A DNA stretch of 6,996 nucleotides from Lachnospiraceae bacterium UBA4317 (GCA_002394525.1 DGUF01000019.1:1-6996), one strand, 5' to 3'. Shown: positions 1 to 5,589, numbered from the stretch's first letter. Notes: a model not told the origin generated them from the sequence alone. A program made the numbers and translations.

Positions 1-5
1 TACTT

Positions 6-34
6 TTGACCTTTACATCATTAAAACGTAACGG
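6..34 (+). promoter_or_regulatory. weak candidate promoter upstream of the amidase gene
   Basis: TTGACC at 6-11 resembles a -35 box, and 17 bases later TAACGG at 29-34 is a poor -10 match. The stretch is AT-rich and differs sharply from the GC-rich DNA that follows. If used, the transcript would carry a leader of about 150 bases containing the 56-bp tandem repeat. The -10 is weak and the window edge cuts off anything further upstream, so this is only a candidate. Confidence 0.2.
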
Positions 35-61
35 AAATACATTTTTATCTGACCAGGCCCC

Positions 62-173
62 GGTCCGGAAGAATCTTCGGCCGGCGGTCGGACGACGCGG
101 CGCCCCGCGGGGAGCCTGATCCGGAAGGGGCTTCGCCCGGCGGCCAGATGACGCGGCGCCCTGCGGGGAGCCT
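62..173. repeat. two tandem 56-bp GC-rich units in the amidase leader
   Basis: Unit 1 is 62-117 and unit 2 is 118-173. They abut directly and match at about 47 of 56 positions by eye. Each holds short self-complementary stretches: GAAGAATCTTC in unit 1, GGGCTTCGCCC in unit 2, and CCCCGCGGGG near the end of unit 1. The array ends a few bases before the ribosome binding site of the amidase gene, so it would be transcribed as folded 5' leader. I see no open frame that looks coding. It may be a palindromic intergenic repeat of the REP/BIME kind or a leader structure. Confidence 0.7.
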
Positions 174-190
174 CGACATGGAGGAACACA

Positions 191-1741
191 ATGAAAAAAA
201 ACAGACCTGTGCAATTCCCGATCCATGACAGCAGACAGAAAAAAGCCCGTCTCCTGTCCCGCGGAGTGTGGCCGGCGGTCCTTCTGTGCGCCGCCCTGCT
301 TATCAGCGGCTGTGGAAAAGGCAAGGGCGATGCCGGGCAGGAAAGCCCGTCCGCAGCGGATACAGGGGCGACCGAGCTCGCCTCCGCGGCGGCCGCGACC
401 CTGGATGAGTCCGGCTTTGCCGGGACCCTGGCCCCGGCCGAAGAGGAAAAGGCCCCGGCCTTTTCCGCCGCCGATAAAGACCTGACGATCGTCCTGGACC
501 CGGGACACGCTGCCCAGGTCCCTGAATGGACTGAGCCGGTCGGCCCCGATTCCAAAGAGCTCAAGGAGGCCGATACCCTCGGAGCCTTCGGGAACGCCAG
601 CTCTACCTTCGAATACGACCTGACCATGAATGTGAGCAAGAAGCTCCGCACTGAGCTGGAAGAGCGCGGCTACAAGGTCGTGCTCACCCATTCCGACACG
701 GTCCTCCCCATCAGCCGGGCCCAGCGGGCCACCGTCGCCAATGACAACAGGGCCGATGCCTTCATCCAGATCTATGCCAACAGCTCGGAGGACACCACGA
801 TCAGCGGGGCCTCCGCCATGTGCATCACCGAGGAAAACCCCTATCACCCCGAGCAGTTCAAGGCCTCCTACCGGCTGACAAAGACCATCCTGGATACCTT
901 CTGCGAAAAGACCGGGGCAAAGCAGCAGAATATTGAGATGACAGATACCATGACCGCCTCCAACTGGAGCCAGGTGCCGACGACCCTGATCTGCCTCGGC
1001 TACATGAGCAATCCGGATGAAGACCTGAAGATGAACCAGGATTCCTACCGGATCGACATGGCAAACGCCATCGCCGACGGCCTCGACCGCTGGTTCGCCG
1101 AGATGCCCGAAGAGGAACTGGCCCTGCATCCCGGCATGACGCCCGGCGCCGCAGGCAACGCCGCGGCCGCCCTGTCCGGAACCGCAGCCACCGCCGCTCC
1201 CGCCGCCGAGGATCCCTCGACAGCCGGAACCATCCCTCCCTACGCCGTCCCCGGAACCAATCCGCAGACGGCCGGCCAGACCCCCTTCGCGGAGGATCTG
1301 GCCCCCACTGCTCCCGGCACCACACCCACTGATCCCTCTCAGACAACCCTGCCAGCCGGCGTGACTCCCGGCTCTGTGGATTCCTCCGCTGAACTCGGGG
1401 CACCCGCTGCCCAGACCGGCACCCAGAATACCGGCACCCAGAACACTCAGACCGGAACCCAGAACACCGCCCCGGCCGCCTCTCCCTACGACATCAACAG
1501 ACAGGCCGAAATGGGCACCCCCGCCAGCAGCTCGTCACAGCTCCAGACGCCCCAGGTTCCCCTGGTCGAAGCCCCCGGGTCCGACGGAGCCCTGGATGAA
1601 GACTCCGCCTCCCTCTACTTCACGGCGGAGACCCAGAACCCCGCCGACTTCGGCGTGCCCGCCGACAGCACCTCCGACTCCGTCGATTTCAACGAGGAGC
1701 CGGACAACTCCACCTACCCCGGAGCCGAACTCGGCAGATGA
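191..1741 (+). CDS. Amidase_3-family (N-acetylmuramoyl-L-alanine amidase-like) lipoprotein, probably catalytically impaired
   Basis: The 516-residue product starts with a basic segment, a hydrophobic stretch (about 28-40) and the lipobox ISGC, with Cys41 as the likely lipidated residue, so it should be anchored outside the membrane. An Ala/Glu-rich linker leads to an Amidase_3-like domain at about 97-303: VLDPGH (His106), FEYDLTMNVSKKL (Glu141), the SRAQRATVAND stretch and GYMSNPDED. Active members of the family cut the lactyl-Ala bond of peptidoglycan using zinc held by His, Glu and His plus a catalytic Glu. Here the second His position is Tyr195 (IYANSS) and the Glu before the L-G-[FY] motif is Cys268 (LICLGY), so hydrolysis is doubtful. 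Residues 304-516 form a low-complexity Ala/Pro/Thr/Gly/Ser tail with a TGTQNT repeat near 409-426, which looks like a wall-spanning or disordered region. GGAGG at 180-184, six bases before ATG, supports the start. The TGA stop lies inside a dispersed repeat. The fold is fairly certain; loss of activity is inferred. Confidence 0.88.
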   Translation: MKKNRPVQFPIHDSRQKKARLLSRGVWPAVLLCAALLISGCGKGKGDAGQESPSAADTGATELASAAAATLDESGFAGTLAPAEEEKAPAFSAADKDLTIVLDPGHAAQVPEWTEPVGPDSKELKEADTLGAFGNASSTFEYDLTMNVSKKLRTELEERGYKVVLTHSDTVLPISRAQRATVANDNRADAFIQIYANSSEDTTISGASAMCITEENPYHPEQFKASYRLTKTILDTFCEKTGAKQQNIEMTDTMTASNWSQVPTTLICLGYMSNPDEDLKMNQDSYRIDMANAIADGLDRWFAEMPEEELALHPGMTPGAAGNAAAALSGTAATAAPAAEDPSTAGTIPPYAVPGTNPQTAGQTPFAEDLAPTAPGTTPTDPSQTTLPAGVTPGSVDSSAELGAPAAQTGTQNTGTQNTQTGTQNTAPAASPYDINRQAEMGTPASSSSQLQTPQVPLVEAPGSDGALDEDSASLYFTAETQNPADFGVPADSTSDSVDFNEEPDNSTYPGAELGR

Positions 1742-1803
1742 GTCAGCGGGGACGTAACAAAGTGACTCATTTTGAGCCACCGGGGACGCAACAAAGTGAC
1801 TTA
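1739..1803 (+). repeat. dispersed TGAGTCA/GGGGACG repeat, two consecutive units
   Basis: Two units follow each other. The first runs from TGAGTCA (1739-1745) to its inverted copy TGACTCA (1763-1769). The second runs from TGAGCCA (1773-1779) to TGACTTA (1797-1803). Between the ends both carry CGGGGACG followed by [TC]AACAAAG; the two 21-base cores (1747-1767 and 1781-1801) differ at one base. The same theme recurs near 4710-4782 (opposite strand) and 6923-6992. The first three bases are the stop codon of the amidase gene. It resembles short repeats that depend on REP-associated tyrosine transposases; no such gene is in this window. Confidence 0.7.
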
Positions 1804-1805
1804 TC

Positions 1806-1881
1806 TTGCGCAAGCCCTGCACGGGCAGAGACGCAGGCGCCTGACTATTTTTGCGCGAGCAGTGCACCGGCAGAGACGCAG
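1806..1881 (+). repeat. duplicated 31-bp sequence, copies 45 bp apart
   Basis: Copies at 1806-1836 and 1851-1881 agree at 27 of 31 bases, both starting TTGCGC and ending GGCAGAGACGCAG. Each is rich in small palindromes (TTGCGCAA in the first, GTGCAC in the second) and each is followed by one (CAGGCGCCTG at 1834-1843, CAGCTCGCAGCTG at 1879-1891). It lies between the end of the amidase gene and the terminator. I do not recognise it, and no coding function is apparent. Confidence 0.6.
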
Positions 1882-1922
1882 CTCGCAGCTGTCTCCATCA
1901 TTTTCGGCAGACGGCCACAGAC

Positions 1923-1974
1923 AAACATAAGAAAAAAAGGACGGTCGATCGATCGTCCTTTTTTTCTTATGTTT
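1923..1974. terminator. bidirectional intrinsic terminator between convergent genes
   Basis: A 21-base perfect inverted repeat (1923-1943 and 1954-1974) extends through GTC/GAT, with one G-T pair, to a GATC tetraloop (1947-1950). The stem contains GGACG/CGTCC flanked by A7 on the left and T7 on the right, so on either strand a GC stem is followed by a U run. It sits between the convergent amidase (ends 1741) and kinase (ends 2088) genes and could stop transcription from both sides. The right arm runs into a second copy of CTTATGTTTTTT (1966-1977, 1978-1989). Confidence 0.85.
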
Positions 1975-2038
1975 TTTCTTATGTTTTTTCTGACGTCCCT
2001 TTCCCGGAATTGCCGGAAAAGCCTGCATACCGGGCTTG

Positions 2039-2089
2039 AACAATGTCCGCGAAGCAGACTTTAACAAAGTCTGCGAAGCAGACATTGTT
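2039..2089 (-). terminator. nested hairpin at the kinase stop codon, possible terminator
   Basis: Two direct copies of a 15-base hairpin lie at 2046-2060 (GTCCGCGAAGCAGAC, one mismatch in the stem) and 2068-2082 (GTCTGCGAAGCAGAC, perfect 6-bp stem, GAA loop). They are themselves enclosed in a larger inverted repeat, AACAATGTC (2039-2047) with GACATTGTT (2081-2089). On the minus strand the first hairpin after the kinase stop is followed by TTTGTTAAA, only a weak U run. The structure overlaps the TAA stop at 2088-2090. It may assist the stronger terminator further on, or be a small palindromic repeat. Confidence 0.5.
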
Positions 2090-3680
2090 ATTTATTGCGC
2101 GTGAGCCAGTGCCTCACAAAGATATACAGGCAGATCAGGAAGGCCAGCATGAAGCCGAAAAAGCCCAGGGCGGGGATCCCCAGCATCTTGGGATGCATGT
2201 CCGTCGTGCAGATGATGCTGGAGCCGATCAGCAGGGCCATGACCCACAGGCCCATGACGATATTTCTGACCAGGCGTCTGAGCAGGCTCGACATCTCTCT
2301 GGTGGCATCCAGCCTGATGCTGATCTCGGCCTGGCCCTTGAGATATTCCTCCAGAACGCTCTTGACCAGGGGCGGGATCTCCACACTCTTGTAGGCCGCC
2401 GTGTAAATCTTTTTGCCGCCCTTTTTCAACTCCTCCTTCAGGTCGAAGTTTTCCATGGCGTTTTCGCGGATGCGGGCGGCGGCGATCTCCATCATATTGA
2501 TGTCCGGACTGATCTCGGACAGGACCCCCTGAATGTGGTTGAGACCCCGTCCCAGCATGGTCATGCCGTGGGGCAGGCGCAGGCCGTGCTCCTTCATGAT
2601 ATCCAGGATCTGCATGAAAAAATCGACGATATCGATACTGCCCAGGGACATTTTTCCATATCGCTCAATCAGGGTCCTCAGTTCCCTGTAGAGCCGGCCG
2701 TCGTCCACGCGGCCGTTGGAGTCGCACAGCTCCAGAATGGTACTCTCCAGACCCGCGATATCGCTGACCGCGATCGCCCGGATGGCCCTTTCCATCAGCT
2801 TTTTGTCCCGGGCGGACAGGCGTCCCATCATGCCCATGTCGATCCATACGATCTTGCCGTCATGGACCTTGACATTGCCCGGATGGGGATCGGCATGAAA
2901 AAAGCCGTCCTCCATGACCTGCTTCATGTAGTTGTTGATCAGCTTGCGGCCCACCTCCTGCAGGTCATAGCCCCTGCTCAGCAGGTGGTCCCTGTCGTCG
3001 ATGGCGCAGCCGCCGACATACTCCATGACCATGACCCTGCTGGTCGTGTATTCGTGATAGAGATGGGGGACGCGCACATAGGCGATCTCCGCGTTGTTGC
3101 GGGCAAATTCCTCGACATTGGCCGCCTCCTTGAGGAAATCCATCTCCTCCTGGGCGACCGCCCACATCTCATCCAGGACCATGCCCAGGTCGACGACATT
3201 TTTGATCCCTCCGACGGAGGGCATCAGGTGGACCAGGCGGTGGAGCAGACCGATGTCCCTGGCCATGGTGTCATAGACGCCCTTTCGCTGGACCTTGATG
3301 ACGACATCCTCCCCGGACCGCAGGGTCGCCCTGTGGACCTGGGCGATGGAAGCGGAGCCCAGCGGTTTTTGCTCGATCGATGAAAATACCTGGTGCCAGT
3401 CCTCCCGGTAGGACCGGTTGATGACCTCCTCCACATCCGAAAAGGGCATGGGGGCCACCTCGGAATTGAGCTTCATCAGCTCATCGCAGTAGGCCCTGGG
3501 CAGGATATCCGAATGCAGGGACATGATCTGGCCGAGCTTGATATAGGTGGGACCGAGTTCCTCCAGAATGACCCTGAGCTTCTCCGGCGTCACACCTCTG
3601 GTGATCTTATTGCGGAAAAGGACCTCGCGGATCTCCCTGGTCCTGGAGCGGTTGTCCATTCTAGCCTTGTTTTCTTCCAT
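2088..3680 (-). CDS. ABC1/UbiB (AarF) family atypical kinase with C-terminal membrane anchor
   Basis: The 530-residue protein shows the ABC1 signatures in order: the KxGQ motif KLGQ (48-51), an A-rich-loop equivalent PLGSASIAQVHRA (106-118), the lysine in VVIKV (Lys129), EEMDFLKEAANVEEF (178-192), VMEYVGG (218-224), the catalytic loop FHADPHPGN (Asp264, Asn269) and the metal-binding WIDMG (Asp281). Two hydrophobic segments at about 471-490 and 500-522 should anchor it in the membrane. Length is normal for bacterial members. In proteobacteria UbiB is needed for ubiquinone synthesis. Anaerobic Firmicutes lack ubiquinone, so the role here is open, probably linked to isoprenoid or other membrane lipids. 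The ATG at 3680 has GGAG only four bases upstream; Met8 (3659) is an alternative start with AAGG before it. The upstream gap holds a 16-bp tandem array, then a phasin-like gene on the same strand. The family call is very secure. Confidence 0.93.
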   Translation of the reverse strand: MEENKARMDNRSRTREIREVLFRNKITRGVTPEKLRVILEELGPTYIKLGQIMSLHSDILPRAYCDELMKLNSEVAPMPFSDVEEVINRSYREDWHQVFSSIEQKPLGSASIAQVHRATLRSGEDVVIKVQRKGVYDTMARDIGLLHRLVHLMPSVGGIKNVVDLGMVLDEMWAVAQEEMDFLKEAANVEEFARNNAEIAYVRVPHLYHEYTTSRVMVMEYVGGCAIDDRDHLLSRGYDLQEVGRKLINNYMKQVMEDGFFHADPHPGNVKVHDGKIVWIDMGMMGRLSARDKKLMERAIRAIAVSDIAGLESTILELCDSNGRVDDGRLYRELRTLIERYGKMSLGSIDIVDFFMQILDIMKEHGLRLPHGMTMLGRGLNHIQGVLSEISPDINMMEIAAARIRENAMENFDLKEELKKGGKKIYTAAYKSVEIPPLVKSVLEEYLKGQAEISIRLDATREMSSLLRRLVRNIVMGLWVMALLIGSSIICTTDMHPKMLGIPALGFFGFMLAFLICLYIFVRHWLTRNK

Positions 3681-3753
3681 AATACTCCCGTACTCCCCGA
3701 CTCTTTCTCGTCCCCGGTCCGGTCCCCGCCTGCATGAGCATGGTCCCGGTTCT

Positions 3754-3897
3754 CAGTCTGCTCCTGTCTCAGTTTACTCCTGTCACGGAACATCCCTTCC
3801 ACAGTCCATTCCTGTCACAGCTCAGTCCTGTCGCAGCTCACTCCTGTCACAGCTCATTCCTGTCACGGTCCATTCCTGTCACGGTCCATCCCTGACC
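3754..3897. repeat. minisatellite: nine contiguous 16-bp units
   Basis: Units begin at 3754, 3770, 3786, 3802, 3818, 3834, 3850, 3866 and 3882. Consensus is about CAGTCCATTCCTGTCA (on the minus strand TGACAGGAATGGACTG). The middle units are nearly identical; the third and last are diverged. The register is kept at exactly 16 bases throughout with no spacers. The array is in the 390-bp gap between the phasin-like gene and the ABC1 kinase, starting 73 bases upstream of the kinase start. Sixteen is not a multiple of three and no plausible gene covers it, so it is non-coding. It could be a replication-slippage array or a row of protein-binding sites. Confidence 0.85.
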
Positions 3898-3975
3898 ACA
3901 GTCCCTTCGGAACCGGGACAGCAACCTGCGGGCACTTTGCATTTTTCAGGCTCCGTCAATACAGCATACGAAAAC

Positions 3976-4017
3976 GCCCACAGCGGGCCTCGGCTCTGTC
4001 GCCGACCCGCTGCGGGC
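3976..4017 (-). terminator. hairpin after the phasin-like gene, probable intrinsic terminator
   Basis: The arms 3976-3994 and 4001-4017 pair over about 17 bases (GCCC[AG]CAGCGGG and TCGGC), with a two-base bulge, one mismatch and a six-base loop TCTGTC. Read on the minus strand, the stem is followed at once by GTTTTCG, a short U run. It lies 53 bases after the stop of the phasin-like gene and would separate it from the kinase gene. The short U run lowers certainty. Confidence 0.6.
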
Positions 4018-4070
4018 CGCTCATCATTTCTTTTTTCACAGCTCTGAGGGATCTGAGAAGACCCGGCCTC

Positions 4071-4487
4071 TTATTCCGCGTCCTTGTCCTCAGTGGCAGG
4101 TGCATAGCCCTCTTTTTTGAGGTCATCGTCCATCTGATCCAGCTCTGCGGAAGCGGCCGCGGCCTCATCACCTTCCGCGGTTCCGGTCACATCAGCGATC
4201 GCATCCTCGGCCTCTTTGATCTTGGCCTTGAGGAAGGCAAGTTCCTCTGCGGTCATCTTGGAAAGCTTCTCTTCGATATTTCCTGCATCCGCTTTGCGGG
4301 CGTCGATCGTCTTCTTGACATTGTGCTGCAGCTCCTTGTTGAGCTCCTTGCCCTGCTCGACTGTGATCTCACCCTTTTTGACCAGATCATCAATGATCTG
4401 CTGGGACTTTTCCACTGTCGTCGCGGCAGCGCCGATTCCGACCAGGAGAACCTTCTTGAGTCCATCACCGATTTTGTCCATTGCCAT
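4071..4487 (-). CDS. phasin-like small helical protein
   Basis: The 138-residue product starts MAMDKIGDGLKKVLLVGIGA, an amphipathic to hydrophobic opening. It continues with EKSQQIIDDLVKKGEITVEQGKELNKEL (about 26-53), the pattern of short phasin/PhaF-like proteins. A Lys/Glu-rich helix (about 54-98) and an acidic Ala/Glu/Asp tail (about 104-138) follow. No signal peptide or true membrane helix is evident. Phasins coat polyhydroxyalkanoate granules, but in Firmicutes small proteins of this type also occur without PHA genes and their role is unknown. The ATG at 4487 is chosen because AGAGGA (4494-4499) lies six bases upstream; Met3 (4481) is less well placed, and the frame runs open further upstream without another good site. 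It precedes the ABC1 kinase gene on the same strand, after a terminator-like hairpin. The resemblance is by motif only. Confidence 0.75.
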   Translation of the reverse strand: MAMDKIGDGLKKVLLVGIGAAATTVEKSQQIIDDLVKKGEITVEQGKELNKELQHNVKKTIDARKADAGNIEEKLSKMTAEELAFLKAKIKEAEDAIADVTGTAEGDEAAAASAELDQMDDDLKKEGYAPATEDKDAE

Positions 4488-4709
4488 TTCAATTCCTCTC
4501 TTTCCGGAGCGAAACAACCTGAACATCCGACAATCTGTCCGTGTCGCTCCGGCACGAACCTGTCGATTTTTACCAACGCGGTATCCGGCTGGCGGATATC
4601 CGCACAACACAATCGTCACAGAAAAGTGTTAACAGACTGTGTCTTAAGAAACATGTAATTGGAAACTATATGAAAAGAATCTAAAACGGGCAGTCATGAC
4701 CGGGGTCAT
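4488..4709 (-). promoter_or_regulatory. leader and upstream region of the phasin-like gene with inverted repeats
   Basis: There is no credible gene in this stretch. It holds a perfect 12-base palindrome GCGGATATCCGC (4592-4603), which also pairs with GCGGTATCC at 4578-4586 to form a bulged hairpin, and an inverted repeat ATGACCGGGGTCAT (4696-4709). The section 4620-4685 is AT-rich and is the likeliest place for the promoter of the phasin-like gene, but I cannot assign convincing -35 and -10 boxes. The palindromes could be operators or leader structure; this is inference. Confidence 0.3.
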
Positions 4710-4782
4710 TGACTCACAAAAAGGAGCCGGACTGATACGTCCCCATGACTCACATGGCTCGAAACGCAAAGTCATGGCTCAC
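4710..4782 (-). repeat. degenerate copy of the TGAGTCA/GGGGACG repeat, reverse orientation
   Basis: On the minus strand GTGAGTCATGGGGACGT (4738-4754) matches the core of the repeats at 1739 and 6923. GTGAGTCA is found again at 4710-4717, and a GTGAGCCATGACTTTGCG stretch (4765-4782) resembles the reverse of the ACGCAACAAAGTGACT part at 1787-1801. It fills the gap just after the dgkA stop codon and before the phasin-like gene. It is clearly related but more decayed than the other two copies. Confidence 0.5.
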
Positions 4783-4788
4783 ATTGAT

Positions 4789-5526
4789 TCAGATCAGCCG
4801 CAACGCGTATAAAAGCCTGGGGATGAAAATAATCAGGCCCGTGACCGCCGCCATGACCGCGGCAATGAGGACGGCACCGGCCGCGGCGTCCTTGGCCCGC
4901 TTTGCCAGCGGATGGTACTCCTCTGTCACAAGGTCCACCACCGCCTCGACAGCGGTATTGACCAGTTCCAGGCCCATGATCAGGCCGAAGAGGACAAAGC
5001 ACAGGCACCACTCGGTCACAGAGATCTGCAGCAGGAGGCCGAAGATCACGACCAGGAGGGCAAAGCCCATGTGGATCCGCATGTTTCTCTCCCCTGTCCC
5101 GATCAGGATTCCGTCAAAGGCATGGGAGAAGCTCTCCGGCAGGGGCTGTCTGCCGGTCCTCTTTCTGCCGCTGCGGTTTTTTCCGGCCGTCTGCCGCTTG
5201 CCCGCTGTCCGGTCTGTCTTCCGGGCGGCTGTGGAGCGGCGGCTGTCAGACTTCCCGGATGTCCCTGCCGCAGTGCGTGACACGGTTTTTCCGGATGCCC
5301 CTGCCGCAGTGCGTGACACGGTTTTTCCGGATGCCTCTGCCGCAGTGCGTGACACGGTTTTTCCAGATGCCCTGCCCCCGGATCCGTCCGCCGATTTCCC
5401 GGAGGCTTTTTTCGCAGGCTTTGCCGGCAGTTTATCCGGCTTTTCCTGTGACACCCCGGCCGGGGCCCTTTTGCTTGTTCTCTCTGTATCCGAATAAAAA
5501 TCCCTATCTGCTTCTGTCATATCCAA
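4789..5526 (-). CDS. dgkA: diacylglycerol/undecaprenol kinase (DgkA family) with basic repeat-bearing N-terminal extension
   Basis: Residues about 131-245 form a complete DgkA-type integral-membrane kinase: NMRIHMG (148-154), ELVNTAVEAVVD (187-198, with conserved Glu187, Asn190, Glu194 and Asp198), HPLAKRAKDAAAGAV (205-219), and three membrane helices near 153-171, 173-190 and 214-236. Gram-positive members phosphorylate undecaprenol with ATP, recycling the lipid carrier for cell-wall synthesis; proteobacterial members use diacylglycerol. The first 130 residues are unusual: hydrophilic, Lys/Arg/Ala/Ser/Thr-rich and disordered-looking, with three near-identical 12-residue repeats (ASGKTVSRTAA[EG], 53-88) flanked by degenerate ones. 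Typical family members lack this. The start is uncertain: TTG at 5526 has GGAGAG (5531-5536) just upstream, while ATG at 5520 is third in frame and further from that site. A candidate promoter lies at 5590-5618. The substrate cannot be told from sequence. Confidence 0.9.
   Translation of the reverse strand: MDMTEADRDFYSDTERTSKRAPAGVSQEKPDKLPAKPAKKASGKSADGSGGRASGKTVSRTAAEASGKTVSRTAAGASGKTVSRTAAGTSGKSDSRRSTAARKTDRTAGKRQTAGKNRSGRKRTGRQPLPESFSHAFDGILIGTGERNMRIHMGFALLVVIFGLLLQISVTEWCLCFVLFGLIMGLELVNTAVEAVVDLVTEEYHPLAKRAKDAAAGAVLIAAVMAAVTGLIIFIPRLLYALRLI
5263..5370 (-). repeat. three in-frame 36-bp tandem repeats within dgkA
   Basis: Units 5263-5298, 5299-5334 and 5335-5370 are almost identical in DNA and code for the 12-residue units at residues 53-88. 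At protein level the flanks 41-52 (ASGKSADGSGGR) and 89-100 (TSGKSDSRRSTA) look like older diverged copies. Near-identity including third codon positions points to recent duplication by slippage or recombination. There are no spacers, so it is not a CRISPR array. Confidence 0.9.
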
Positions 5527-5589
5527 ACTGCTCTCCGCTGCTGGTCTTTATCTATCCCAGATTCGTTATGACCGGGATATGCCTTTATT

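Noticed and set aside
858..1403. 181-codon minus-strand frame opposite the amidase gene
   Set aside because: It is Arg/Ser/Gly-rich with no motif, lying antisense to a well-supported coding region.
1738..2064. 108-codon frame starting at an ATGA overlap with the amidase stop, suggesting translational coupling
   Set aside because: It runs straight through two repeat families and the terminator stem, and the product has no domain-like composition.
2043..3383. 446-codon open frame on the plus strand opposite the ABC1 kinase
   Set aside because: It is antisense to a gene with a full set of family motifs. Its translation is His/Asp/Gln-rich with no recognisable domain, as expected when GC-rich codon bias keeps the opposite strand open.
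3754..3897. 16-bp array as a CRISPR array
   Set aside because: Units are contiguous with no unique spacers, are shorter than CRISPR repeats, and no cas genes are present.
3547..4047. 166-codon plus-strand frame covering the 16-bp array
   Set aside because: It overlaps the kinase start region antisense, and the 16-bp period shifts frame from unit to unit, giving a meaningless Ser/His/Pro-rich product.
4071..4619. 182-residue version of the phasin-like protein starting at 4619
   Set aside because: The extra N-terminal part has no phasin character, while ATG at 4487 has a good ribosome binding site and begins exactly at the recognisable helix.
4745..5497. 250-codon plus-strand frame opposite dgkA
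   Set aside because: The minus-strand frame encodes a clear DgkA domain; this one is its shadow and gains apparent regularity only from the 36-bp repeats.
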